Shown: positions 44,824 to 54,398 of the stretch, in pieces
Layout of the letters: each line of letters begins with the position of its first letter
How positions within the stretch are numbered: position 1 is the stretch's first letter
Assembly (NCBI RefSeq): GCF_026012395.1
Contig: NZ_BRZA01000003.1
Coordinates: forward strand, 248,001 to 312,000
DNA: 64,000 nucleotides
Direction of reading: 5' to 3'
Source of the DNA: Lysinibacillus piscis
GTDB taxonomy: Bacteria; Bacillota; Bacilli; Bacillales_A; Planococcaceae
Position numbers and translations under genes: made by a program
Notes under the pieces: model-generated
Databases searched by the model: none
Told to the model about the DNA's origin: nothing
The model's input: only the letters and a program-made list of their open reading frames with translations

Positions 44824-44894
44824 TGTTGCTTTAAAATAAAGTTTGATCATTTCAGTAATCCTTATTCAACTAACGTACCAGTTAGTTGAATAAG
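44824..44894 (+). repeat. T4 left end, internally deleted, with a 14-bp palindrome
   Basis: Begins TGTTGCTTTA-AAATAAAGTTTGATCA, then passes directly into sequence that follows site 3 in T3 (ATTTC.G.AATCC), so sites 2 and 3 were lost by recombination between repeats. A perfect inverted repeat follows: CTTATTCAACTAAC (44861-44874) and GTTAGTTGAATAAG (44881-44894). Confidence 0.75.
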
Positions 44895-44940
44895 AAATCA
44901 TTTATTAAACTAAAAATCAATCCATTGGTTGTGAATTAAA

Positions 44941-45534
44941 TCAGTATTTCTTCTCCAGTAAGTTGATCAATTTTTCCTTTACATCCATCCATTCAGTATC
45001 AACAATACTGTAAAATATATTGTCGTGAATAGTCCCATCTGCCTTAATCCTATGTTTACGAAATATACCTTCTTTTACTGCACCTATTCGTTCAACTGCT
45101 TTTTGAGACCGTACATTTTGTCTACTAATCGAAAATTGAACACGTAGTACCTTCAATTCTTCAAAACAATATTGAAGTAATAAAAATTTACATTCTGTGT
45201 TCACCTTCGTTCTCCAAACTGATGGAGAAAGCCAAGTCCATCCTATTTCAACATTTCGATTTGCTATATCTATGTCACCAATACGAGTTGTCCCAATTAC
45301 TTCACCTGACAATTTATCCTTTATTATAAAAGGTAATTACTTGCCATCATTTTTGCTTTGTACAGCTATCGATAAAATTTGTTCTATATCATCAAATGTT
45401 TTAACTTCCCTCCAAGTATATTTCCATACATCAGGACTTTTTATAGCTTCATATACTTGTTCCTTATATTTCATCTCAAGAGGAACAAGCGTGATTACAT
45501 TCCCTTCTAATACTAAATTTGTATTAATTTTCAT
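44941..45534 (-). pseudogene. GNAT (RimJ/RimL-like) acetyltransferase split by one stop codon
   Basis: The two halves (45534-45337 and 45312-44941) are in the same frame. A single TAA interrupts KNDG-K-stop-LPFIIKDKLSGEVIG; a CAA to TAA change would explain it. The rest reads as a full ~197-residue acetyltransferase (LVLEGNVITLVPLEMKYKE ... GTTRIGDIDIANRNVEIGWTWLSPSVW ... NVRSQKAVERIGAVKEGIFRKHRI). The substrate was probably a protein or antibiotic amine; unknown. Confidence 0.85.
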
Positions 45535-46099
45535 CGTAATTTATCTCCTTTAACTCATTAAATAGACTTTTCTTCATAATACTCTTCCATATCTCTTTAT
45601 CTTGAAGAGTAACTACAAAATCTGTTGTCATAATGATAGATTCATTCGTTTTGGGATTCCTTGGATGAGTGATACCTAATTCTTCAGCGATTAACGAGGG
45701 TTCTTCAAGTAGCAGAAAGGGGTACTGTTCACGAATATCTACTATTATTAAAGCTCTAACTGAATCTGTAACACCAGCAACCATTTTTGTTGGTTTAATA
45801 GAATGTTTAATACCTAATTTATCTGCAATGACAATTGTTTCTTCCAACGATAGTAAAGGAAATTGCTCTCGAATATTAAGAATGAAATCTGAATATTCAG
45901 TTAAATAAAAGTTGTTTCGTTCCAAATCTGATAAAAATTCATGTTGCCAATTAGTTTTAATCCCTTTCAAGTGAGTAGACCTTCCAAGTCAAGAAACATC
46001 TTGAATGTTTAACCATGGTTTATAGTCCACCCCTATTCCAGAGCCACGACCTTCTTTAATTCACTTTTCAATTTTAGATGTTCTTGCTCTTTTCAACAT
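45524..46099 (-). pseudogene. tnsA pseudogene with stops and an internal duplication (T4)
   Basis: From ATG 46099 the frame reads MLKRARTSKIEK-stop-IKEGRGSG ... KPWLNIQDVS-stop-LGRST, where TGG to TGA and TCA to TGA changes are likely. After that ~148 residues are open but contain the same TnsA segment twice (NIREQFPL...IADKLGIKH and DIREQYPF...IAEELGITHP...IMTTDF), as if two tnsA copies had recombined. The C-terminal half is missing. The end overlaps the acetyltransferase start by 11 bp. Confidence 0.85.
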
Positions 46100-46106
46100 A
46101 AAAAAA

Positions 46107-46134
46107 CCCCTTTAGACAAATATAATCTAAGGGG
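46107..46134 (-). promoter_or_regulatory. tnsA-leader hairpin, copy 4
   Basis: CCCCTTAGA pairs with TCTAAAGGGG (one bulge), followed by TTTTTTTATG, the clearest terminator-like version of the module. Confidence 0.75.
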
Positions 46135-46165
46135 TGTTTCATCGCAACTTTATTTCAAAGCTACA
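46135..46165 (-). repeat. T4 right end
   Basis: Reads TGTAGCTTTGAAATAAAGT from 46165 leftwards. Confidence 0.8.
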
Positions 46166-46168
46166 ATT
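46164..46168. other. Left copy of T5 target duplication CAATT
   Basis: CAATT at 46164-46168 directly precedes the T5 left terminus and recurs at 54458-54462 after the T5 right terminus. Removing T5 and one copy rebuilds ACA-ATTAA-TGT, the normal junction. Confidence 0.85.
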
Positions 46169-46318
46169 TGTATACAGATAATAAAGTTGTTTAATTTTAG
46201 CCTTAAAAATCCAATAATCACCTATCGATTAATTTGATAGGTAATTTTAAAGTTGTTTAAAACTATAATTATTCTGAATCTATCTACGAACCCACGAATA
46301 AAAAAGTCGTTTAATTTA
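46169..46318 (+). repeat. T5 left end with three TnsB-type sites
   Basis: Begins TGTATACAG-ATAATAAAGTTG. Sites at 46169-46198, 46244-46263 and 46297-46318 share AAAGTTGTTTAA. The third overlaps the stop codon of the SIR2 gene. Confidence 0.85.
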
Positions 46319-48655
46319 TATAGGTAATTTAACTATTTTATTAATCTCTTTTAAAGTTCTCTCAACATCCTTTTTATTTTTCTTTTGTTCATCAGGAAGT
46401 GATACTAGCTGTTGATTTAAAATCTTTTTAGCTTTTTCTAAATAAGAAAAAGCAACTTCATCATTCACTTTTTTAAAGTATTCTATACTTTGCTTTCCGT
46501 AAGTAACTGCGTGGTAGGCCTTTCCTAATGAATCTTCTATGCAGCTCTCTAGAATAGACATACTTTCTCTAATCTGTTCTCTTACATCTGGGTATCTTAT
46601 ATCCTTTCCAATATTAGATTTAAATAATATAGTTGCATAAACATTATGAATAGAAAAAACCCTCTTATAAGACATTCCCATTGCTTTATTAATATACTTA
46701 AATGCTGACTCAAAATCATTTTTATCTCGAGCATAAATTGCTGCATGTTGATAAAGATACATATTAGGTTGCTTATCATAAACTATATTGTATAGCTTAA
46801 TCCCATCTTCTAACTTCCAAAATCCTTTCTTTATCAATTCACTATCATAGGCATACTTTCTAAAAATATCGTATCGATATATATAACTATTAGGAACGTT
46901 TGTTGCTACTTTCATAATTACTTCTGATAAAGTTTCTTTATCAACTTCACCAATTATTTTATATGCATATATTGTAGATCTCAAAACATAATAGTCCTGA
47001 TCTTGATGTAAAATTTCCTCATTTGATACGCCAATAATTTGATCTTTCAATGCCTGAATTAAAGAATATATTTCACTGTAATCTCCTGTATTAAAGTAGG
47101 CAATTAACACATCCATAGATAAATAAGACTTAGCTCTTTGAAAATATGCTGCTAATACTAAAAGTTCTAATAATTTTTTGTTCGATTTTAAACTTTGTAA
47201 CATTTTTCGAACTCTAGTTACTACCTGCTCGTCGTGTTTTAAAGAACCATCTACTACTTCAAATATTGTTTTAGATTGTTCTAATACTTGAAACTTCTTT
47301 CTACGATTTTTAATTGAAAAAGGAATACTATCCCATACTAATGACAAATCAGCATTTGAAATCTCTGTGATTTCGAAATATTCGATATTATATTTTTCGA
47401 ATCTTGAGTGGAGGGAATCATAATTATAAAACCTGTCGAATGCAATAATTTGTACTTTCTTTGATTGCATCAATAATTCTACACCCTCAAAAGAACTACA
47501 AAAATCATCTATAATTAAGATAGGTTTAGAATCTAATTCAACCTCATTAACAGATTTAATTATCCATTTAGCTTCCGCAAGGGTAGGAGGTTTTCTTAAA
47601 AAATATGCTGGTTTATTAGAATTAATAAATCGGTATAATAACTGCATTCCTACAGTTGTTTTTCCTGAAAAAATCATACCGGTTACTACAATATGTTTAT
47701 TTTTATAACATAAATTTTCTATTTCATATAAAAAAGAAAGCATTTTAATATCCGACTGAGTAATTTGATTCCAGGTCGGTTCAAACCCTTCAAAAAAATC
47801 TTCCACTTTTCTTACAGAGGTTGTATTAACCAACTTTTCAAATGAATACTCAGGCAAGATATTAACTAATTTAGTTCTTGAAGATTCTACTTCTACATCT
47901 TCTAGATATTCTAAAAAATCTTTAGTATCACCAATCAAAATTTTAAAACCCAACTTTTCATAGAATGGGGCACTAGATAATTCTTCTCTTCTAATAAGTA
48001 CCCACATATTTGTACCATTTTCATTTTTACCAAGAATTTTCTTTAATGATCTCCATGCAAATAAATCTTTAAAACTATAACCTATGAAGATCGTTGGTAC
48101 TTCTAATAATTGGCTGGTTAAAACAGTAAACCCAATATTTGAATCATTACCTGTATCAGCTAACTGAATAGTATCAAATATGTATTCACTTTGAGCATTT
48201 TCTACACTACCATGCACCGGAAAATAATTTATTGCCTGAGGTGATTTATTTATTGAATTAATATAAATATCATTTAAATATTGTTTACTATTTTCACTAA
48301 CTACTACCGAAGCAATATTGTCAATATTCGTAGTGTAAAAATGTTTAATATTAAGTTTATTTAGATTAAAATATATTGGATTTAGACTTTTCACTTTAAA
48401 TGTTTTGGTAAGAAACTCTCTATATTCTTCAGGGTATTCACTTGAAATTAACATGCATACCATTGGTAAATCCATATCTTTGCTTAATGGTAAACTACTG
48501 AATTCTTCAATCAATAAATCTTTTAATTCATCAGCTAAAGGTAATTTTTTTCCGAACTCATTCTCTGCATATATAGAGAAACCTGCACCTGTAAATAAAT
48601 TAATTGTACTTTTTAAATCCTCTTTAAATAAAGCATCATATTTAACTTCTAACAT
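46316..48655 (-). CDS. SIR2-STAND NTPase, Avs5-like anti-phage protein
   Basis: 779 residues. N-terminal SIR2-like NAD-binding domain: GAGFS at 23-27, TTNID at 108-112, and HGS with catalytic His148. Central P-loop: Walker A GMIFSGKTT (GKT at 331-333), Walker B ILIIDDF (~379-385). C-terminal helical repeats (~560-770, TPR-like). This is the plan of AVAST type V (Avs5) STAND proteins, which recognise a phage protein and then deplete NAD. Cargo of T5, adjacent to its left end; it ends inside the third TnsB-type site. Ribosome site AAAGGAG. The Avs5 label is by architecture, not by search. Confidence 0.8.
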   Translation of the reverse strand: MLEVKYDALFKEDLKSTINLFTGAGFSIYAENEFGKKLPLADELKDLLIEEFSSLPLSKDMDLPMVCMLISSEYPEEYREFLTKTFKVKSLNPIYFNLNKLNIKHFYTTNIDNIASVVVSENSKQYLNDIYINSINKSPQAINYFPVHGSVENAQSEYIFDTIQLADTGNDSNIGFTVLTSQLLEVPTIFIGYSFKDLFAWRSLKKILGKNENGTNMWVLIRREELSSAPFYEKLGFKILIGDTKDFLEYLEDVEVESSRTKLVNILPEYSFEKLVNTTSVRKVEDFFEGFEPTWNQITQSDIKMLSFLYEIENLCYKNKHIVVTGMIFSGKTTVGMQLLYRFINSNKPAYFLRKPPTLAEAKWIIKSVNEVELDSKPILIIDDFCSSFEGVELLMQSKKVQIIAFDRFYNYDSLHSRFEKYNIEYFEITEISNADLSLVWDSIPFSIKNRRKKFQVLEQSKTIFEVVDGSLKHDEQVVTRVRKMLQSLKSNKKLLELLVLAAYFQRAKSYLSMDVLIAYFNTGDYSEIYSLIQALKDQIIGVSNEEILHQDQDYYVLRSTIYAYKIIGEVDKETLSEVIMKVATNVPNSYIYRYDIFRKYAYDSELIKKGFWKLEDGIKLYNIVYDKQPNMYLYQHAAIYARDKNDFESAFKYINKAMGMSYKRVFSIHNVYATILFKSNIGKDIRYPDVREQIRESMSILESCIEDSLGKAYHAVTYGKQSIEYFKKVNDEVAFSYLEKAKKILNQQLVSLPDEQKKNKKDVERTLKEINKIVKLPI

Positions 48656-48676
48656 ATTTTATCTCCTTTCAGATAA

Positions 48677-50209
48677 CTAATTATAGATAACCTTAATTCT
48701 TCTAGCCCAATCGATACTATTATTTTCCTGCTTAATTCGTACATGATCATATTTTTTTAACTTTTTACTATCCCAAGTGTCCGAACTATATATCAATCCT
48801 TTTAAAATTTCTTGGATAATAAATTCTGCTCTAGCTTCAGGTAATTTTTTAATCATTAGCGTTAGTAATGATTTGTTATCTGGTTTTGCAACTTCTATAA
48901 GATATGCAGATAATCCCGTATTTCTATCTTTAAATTTAGCAATTACAGCTACTCGTCTTGTATTAGATGTGATATAAGAAAATTTACGTCCTTTCGGTAG
49001 ATAAACAAAGTTTAATGAAATTAAATACTGCCTGTAATCCATATAGAATGCTCGAATCATTTTTATAAAATCCTCTAACCCTTGTCCTCTAATATCCTTT
49101 GTGACATCTAATAATTTTAAATCAATAGGTTGGATTGTTCCTCCATAAACCAATTCATCAAGCCCTACTATTTGTTGCTGTTGCTTTTGAATGCCACCAC
49201 CTTGACCTTGATTAGAAATATAAATATCACCTTTGTTTACATCTTAAATATCGCCAAATACTCTATATACATTTGCAGGATTTCCAAAATCAAATTGTGT
49301 ACCTAATATATCTTCTATTGGTTGATGGGTATCCTGCTTTGAACGTTCAGTGGGATTATCATTTAAGATATTCTCAAAACCACTTTGTTGATGTAATTTT
49401 CTATATTTCCGCTTACCTTGTGCATCAATCCTTTTCTTAAATGACTTATGTTTAACTTCTATATCACTGAAGGTAATTCCTTCTAAATTTGAACCTAACC
49501 ATTGCAAAATCAAAAACTTGTTACCATTTTGGATTCCCCGAAAATGAATTTGAGTGTCGATACTGCTAGGGAGCTGAACTTCTAATTTAAAAAACTCCCC
49601 ATTGTTCATCTTAGCTTTAATTTTTGTATAAATGGATTCTAAACGAGGCTTTTATCTCTGGACTAAAATATAGCCATGCAAAATACCGTAAAAGTTATCA
49701 TCGTTCACAATCCCATGTGGAATATCATCTGCAAGTTCTAAATATGCTTTATAGTTATTGAAGCAGGATTTTTTCACCAAAAACTCTAATATATTAGGTT
49801 GCACCATTGCATTCTTCACTACTTTATTAACTGCAAATACCGCACGAATAAATTCAAATTGTAGAAGGTAATATTTGTTACCTTTCACCGTAAATTCAAA
49901 AACATTTTGAAACATCAACTCAGGCATCTTATGCAAGTAATAACCAAACGCCGTACAAGCATCTAAGGACCTCACAACTTTATATTGATCCAACTGAGGT
50001 GTATATTAATGTCATAAATAATACCGGTAGTCTTAGCATCCATTAGTTGACCATCTTTATAAAATGCACCTACTCGTAACAACTATAATGCTGCAATCGG
50101 AAAGTCTAACATTTCAAGTTGACTATCTACTTCAAAAGCGGCCCTAATTCTCCACTGTTTATCTTTAATTTCAACATTACCAATCCATTTCAAAACTACT
50201 TCTTTATCC
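48677..50209 (-). pseudogene. tnsE pseudogene (T5)
   Basis: Three open stretches (49993-49652, 49609-49244, 49153-48677) plus an upstream frame with a TAG align in order with TnsE: an N-terminal beta-rich part (KDKQWRIRAAFEVDSQ), the middle helix NKYYLLQFEFIRAVFAVNKVV (compare RTYILPLIEVVRSILAPNRF in the T6 TnsE), and the C-terminal domain (TGLSAYLIEVAKPDNKSLLTLMIKKLPE). At least one stop and two frameshifts, so inactive. Confidence 0.75.
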
Positions 50210-51634
50210 TTACCAAAAGTCCATGGTCTTAATTTCTTTTTGCATTTCCCCTTGCTGATAAAGTTTTATTTCATTTTCTAAAGCTAATTCTACAACATAG
50301 CTTACTTTCTCTCTTAGCCCTGCTAATCTGCGAACTTTCCATGTTGTTACATTGTTTCCATCTTCCATGTAAAGCTTTCTACAAGCCCATTTAATACGAC
50401 GAATTTGAAATTGCTCGCATGTTTCTAAATGTTTATCGAAATAAGTCTTTGTTTGTGGGAGCTTATCTAATAGTTTTTCAAGTAGTGATAGTTGACCGAT
50501 TTCCTTTGCCACTCTACTTTTATTGACGTATACGAACTTTTCAATCGCATATAATTTTTGAATCGTGTTCTTTACCGAATGAAGGGTTTCTAAGTCCCTC
50601 TTACCCCAATCCACTCAGTTATTGACTGTAATTTTTTCTTTCATTCTAGGAGGGTTTTCTGTTAACCAACTAAGGTTATTACGATAATGCCAAGCATATA
50701 AAGCTGAATTGATTTCTCTTAATTGCGTAACGGTAAAATCAGAATATGTTTCTATCAACTTGAGCCACTCAGCTTCTTTTTGAATGCGTAAATCCATCGG
50801 AAGCTCAACTTTATTTGAAGATTTACCTTTTAAATTAGACATATATTTTTGCACCGTTGCATAATCACAATCTAAAACTTGTACAATACAATACGGGCTT
50901 AATTCACTAGTTGCTAACTGCATTAACTTAGCCTGCCACACTGAACCAAAATTCTTTATTCTTCCCACTTTAAACGAATCTGCTTTATCTTCATCTGGAC
51001 CGCATCTTGAATAAACAAATTTACATTCGCAACTAAATGTACCAACAGGTTTTCTAGTATCCGTACAAGTCGTTATAGTAACGTTTGATATAATACGCTG
51101 TTTATAATGATCCGCCGCTGGGTTTAAACAATAATAAGGTGCCTGTCCAAACGGCTCATATTTCTTACCTATAAAATTCCCTAGATCTTTAAATGAAACG
51201 TTCAAAAACTGTAGTAACAATAGATGCTGCACCGGATGAAATGCCTTACGGTGTTTTCTAACAATGCTTCTTAGCCATGACGTACCAGAATGTTCATCAG
51301 AATTGCAATCCATTAATGTTAAAAATTCTTCTCCATAGTAGTGTTTGAACTGCTGCGTAAAATATTGCTGATGCACTTTCCCAAAATGATATAAAATATT
51401 ATCTTGCGTATCATTATTTGCGTTTTTTAATGCTTCAAAACTCAATTTATCAATGGCTCGACAAATAAAGTTTAGTCTTTGTAAAAGACTATCAAATTGG
51501 TTAATTAACTTACTATATCCTATATTTTCTTCTAAATTTAATACTGTGGTCCAAACATTTTGAAAATTGATAAATACTTTTTTAAACCTAAAGAGATAAT
51601 AATATCCTTCATTTATCTCGGTACCATATAACAA
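50210..51634 (-). pseudogene. tnsD pseudogene (T5), N-terminus lost and one in-frame stop
   Basis: The two halves are in the same frame, separated by one TGA at 50615-50617; Tn7 TnsD has PRVDW there, so CGA to TGA is likely (NN-stop-VDWGKRD). Recognisable parts: TSWLRSIVRKHRKAFHPVQHLLLLQFL, the Cys-rich GTFSCECKFVYSRCG, ALYAWHYRNNLSWL, and the C-terminal FQIRRIKWACRKL. The N-terminal TniQ zinc-finger region is missing. TnsD proteins choose the attachment site. Confidence 0.8.
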
Positions 51635-52053
51635 TATTCATTATTAACCAATATAATTCTGATCAATTTAAACGCATCATTAAAGTTTAATTCCTTACCA
51701 CTTTTAAATTTACTTTTCAAAATATCGTCAGATTCACTTACAATAAAAAAGTCAAATTGATCCGAATCTGCTGCATATAAATCTTTCAATAAAATTTTGC
51801 TCTTCATAATTACTGGACTATCTAACTCATATTGCTTCTTATGTGCACGTATTAGGGTTGAAATATAAGAATCGCCCCCCATAAATATAGTAATGGAAGT
51901 TAAAAATTGATTTCTATCTTCTGCAAACCTCGTTAAAAATTGAATTGGTTTAATTTTATCTTCTTCAAACTTTTTATTAACTCGTTCATCTTGTGTAGGA
52001 GTAAAATTGACCTGTAAAAATTCAAATTGGCTTAACAATATTAATTTATCCAA
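51613..52053 (-). CDS. Unidentified reading frame between tnsC and tnsD remnants
   Basis: 146 residues from ATG 52053; the open frame extends upstream to about 52150 (NPFERERHETPLLRILVHTDSFISS). Beta/alpha composition, no motif recognised. It does not match the TnsD N-terminus that should lie here, so it may be a fragment of an inserted gene. It overlaps the tnsD pseudogene by 22 bp. Confidence 0.35.
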   Translation of the reverse strand: MDKLILLSQFEFLQVNFTPTQDERVNKKFEEDKIKPIQFLTRFAEDRNQFLTSITIFMGGDSYISTLIRAHKKQYELDSPVIMKSKILLKDLYAADSDQFDFFIVSESDDILKSKFKSGKELNFNDAFKLIRIILVNNEYCYMVPR

Positions 52054-52163
52054 ATTAATGGCATTATTTGAACTTATAAATGAATCTGTATGAACTAATA
52101 TTCTTAATAAAGGTGTTTCGTGACGTTCTCGTTCAAAAGGATTAATATTTCTCCTAGCTCCTC

Positions 52164-52513
52164 CTACATTGCAAATTCATCCAAAGGCCATTTGATATAT
52201 CCTGCTTCCTTCAATAATTCATAATTCGACTATTTCTTTTTCTTTGCTTGTTCTACGATTTTTAACAATGTACCCGTGCGTTCTTTAGATGCTTTTAGTT
52301 TCGGTTTGCTAAACTAATTGCTGATTTCATTTCACCAATAACTATCAAATCGCTTATTTCAGATACCAACTTTTTTTCAGGAAAAGCTTTAGCATTATTA
52401 AGCTCTAAAATGTACATAATGACATTGCCTGAATCAATCCAAAGAATTCTATATGTTTTTTCTTGTTGGCAGGCCTGTAAAATTTCATTAACATAAAAAT
52501 TCATTAAGCCCAC
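52164..52513 (-). pseudogene. tnsB-tnsC deletion remnant (T5)
   Basis: The first 72 codons (52513-52295) match the TnsB N-terminus (NEILQACQQEKTYRILWIDSGNVIMYILEL). They run out of frame into ~46 codons ending at 52164 that resemble a TnsC C-terminus (YELLKEAGYIKWPLDEF, with one in-frame TAG). The transposase core of tnsB and nearly all of tnsC are deleted, so T5 lacks strand-transfer and ATPase functions. Confidence 0.65.
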
Positions 52514-53313
52514 CTCTTTTTAGAGTCAGATAAAGTCGTGACTATTACATTTGAAACATCTTCATTTAAGTTTATTTTTTCATGCATATTCACTTTTAAT
52601 AATTTCTTTACTAAAGCATACTTATATAAGCTAATACCTGTTCCTATCTCAAAATTATATTTCATATCAAACGCTTGTAAGTTTACAAGGATAGAATCAG
52701 TAAAACTATTCCAGTCCTCCATTAATAAATCAATTATCTCAGCGTCATTAACAAAATAAGCATCACGTAATAACTTTAAATTACTGATGAAAGTTGCAGG
52801 TAATTCTTTCTCAGTCACAATCGCCCAATCAATGCCTTGTTGCTCCCAATAATACTTCTCTATTTCGAATTTTCCGATAACTCTTTCGTCATTAAGGTCT
52901 TTTTCAAATTTCAGAGTCCGTGCTTTATAAACAATTGAAGTGCCTTCTCGCATAGTTAAGAAGCAATCCGTAGTCATCACAATAGGGGTGTTTGTTTTAT
53001 TATCAGTCGGATGCATAATACCTAGATTCTCAGCTATTTTTAACGTTAGCTCTCGTTCTAAGGGAAACTGTTCACGAATATCAATTACATTTTCTGCCCA
53101 ATCGCAAAAGCAATGATAATTAAATTCTAAATCCGAAAGTAAATGGTGTTGACGCGTTGTTTTCCATCCAATGAAACGATGCACTCGACCACTAGAAGGT
53201 ACATCTTGAATTGTTAACCAAGGCCTGTAAAGAGCAAGTTCACCTTGCCCTCTACCTTCCTTGATATACCGAGAGATTTTTGCTTCAGTCCAACCGGTTT
53301 GACGTTTTGGCAT
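52504..53313 (-). CDS. tnsA: TnsA transposon end endonuclease (T5), apparently intact
   Basis: 269 residues, close to Tn7 TnsA (273). Strong similarity: IKEGRGQGELALYRPWLTIQDVPSSGRVHR, HHLLSDLEF with catalytic E63, NVIDIREQFPLERE, MTTD with D116, and the C-terminal KFEIEKYYWEQQGIDWAIVTEKELP. TnsA cuts the 5' strands at element ends, together with TnsB. Here TnsB is deleted, so the protein has no partner within T5; TnsB of T6 (off the window) might serve. Start ATG 53313, ribosome site AGGGAGTGA, 11 bp after the nuclease-like gene. Confidence 0.9.
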   Translation of the reverse strand: MPKRQTGWTEAKISRYIKEGRGQGELALYRPWLTIQDVPSSGRVHRFIGWKTTRQHHLLSDLEFNYHCFCDWAENVIDIREQFPLERELTLKIAENLGIMHPTDNKTNTPIVMTTDCFLTMREGTSIVYKARTLKFEKDLNDERVIGKFEIEKYYWEQQGIDWAIVTEKELPATFISNLKLLRDAYFVNDAEIIDLLMEDWNSFTDSILVNLQAFDMKYNFEIGTGISLYKYALVKKLLKVNMHEKINLNEDVSNVIVTTLSDSKKRWA

Positions 53314-53324
53314 TAAATCACTCC

Positions 53325-54332
53325 CTAATTTTTCTCAATAACAATTATTCCATCTATTCCAATTGAAAACTTATCATTATCAGGTATCTTATTTATTAAT
53401 TTATCTAATTCATCCAAACTATCATTTACCTCTTGATGTAGATTGCTTAATATTGCTTCTGTCAAATTTTCTACTTTTGTATAAGGTTTTAATATTTCAT
53501 AAATATTTTCCATTATACCTATAGAACAATTGAAAGAATCTAAATCAATCATTTTAAATTTGACACCAGAAATATTGTTTATTTCAATTGATTTGGCTTT
53601 CTCATTATTTATAAATTTAACTAGATGAGCATAATGTTTATACACCATCTCATCTCCATTTATATCTAAAATTTTTTGTTCTTCATTTTTAGGATCAATA
53701 ACATGTTGCATTATTTCACCATTTATATTTGGATGCGTAGCTACAATTAATTTATTTAAATTAAAACTAGCTTGGTCATATGTTGTCGTGTGCCCACCTA
53801 AATTATAGTGAATCTGAAGTATCGCATTAAGCTGTATTTCGGCTTTATTGACATAAGAGTTACTAAAATATTCACTACATTTCGTTGACCCCTTAGCTTC
53901 TACTAAATACGATTGACCAGTGATATAATCTAATCCCCATAGATCTGGATTTTTCAAATCTCCCGGTGAAGATGTTACGGTTATATTGTCACTTTTCAAA
54001 TGCATTAAATGTCTTACATTATACATTTTTTGCATTTGAATTTGAGCAAAGACCATCCCTATAAAGTAGGCGACTGTTACTTTTTCACTTGTTTCTAAAT
54101 CAGATACGTTTTTTATAGTAAATGGTGAACTTGTATTTATAAAAGCAAGCATAGTAGCAATTTTCCACTCTAATACTTCCCTAGTAATATTGAGATGAGC
54201 TTTGGGTGCCAAACCTGCTGTAATTGCACCTCTTATTAATGTAAGTTTATTGGCATAAAAAACTTGGCTTGAACTAGTAATTCTATCTTTATAATCGCTT
54301 ACACTAGCGTAATTGCTAAATTGAATACTCAT
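53325..54332 (-). CDS. PD-(D/E)xK nuclease-like protein between right end and tnsA
   Basis: 335 residues, family not recognised. Contains NPDLWGLDYITGQSYLVEAKG: D130 or D135, then E146 and K148, the pattern of a PD-(D/E)xK endonuclease fold. The rest is alpha/beta with long helices. It lies between the T5 right end and tnsA, where Tn7 has no gene, with its own ribosome site (GGGAGG) and a terminator upstream. It could be a restriction-type cargo enzyme or a factor acting with TnsA; no partner methyltransferase is in T5. Confidence 0.6.
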   Translation of the reverse strand: MSIQFSNYASVSDYKDRITSSSQVFYANKLTLIRGAITAGLAPKAHLNITREVLEWKIATMLAFINTSSPFTIKNVSDLETSEKVTVAYFIGMVFAQIQMQKMYNVRHLMHLKSDNITVTSSPGDLKNPDLWGLDYITGQSYLVEAKGSTKCSEYFSNSYVNKAEIQLNAILQIHYNLGGHTTTYDQASFNLNKLIVATHPNINGEIMQHVIDPKNEEQKILDINGDEMVYKHYAHLVKFINNEKAKSIEINNISGVKFKMIDLDSFNCSIGIMENIYEILKPYTKVENLTEAILSNLHQEVNDSLDELDKLINKIPDNDKFSIGIDGIIVIEKN

Positions 54333-54351
54333 GTTTAACCTCCCTGAAGAA

Positions 54352-54398
54352 CAAAAAAAACATCCGTTCGCTTATTTTAATTATAAGCGAGCGGATGT
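54352..54398 (-). terminator. Insulating terminator just inside T5 right end
   Basis: ACATCCGCTCGCTTAT pairs with ATAAGCGAACGGATGT (one mismatch), followed on the minus strand by eight Ts. It stops transcription entering T5 from the right. It takes the place of the tnsA-leader hairpin of T2-T4. Confidence 0.9.

Larger units (their letters stand above)
44824..46165 (-). mobile_element. T4: Tn7-like relic (broken acetyltransferase, tnsA pseudogene)
   Basis: TGT at 44824 and ACA at 46163-46165. Contains a GNAT pseudogene and a scrambled tnsA; other tns genes are gone. Confidence 0.75.
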
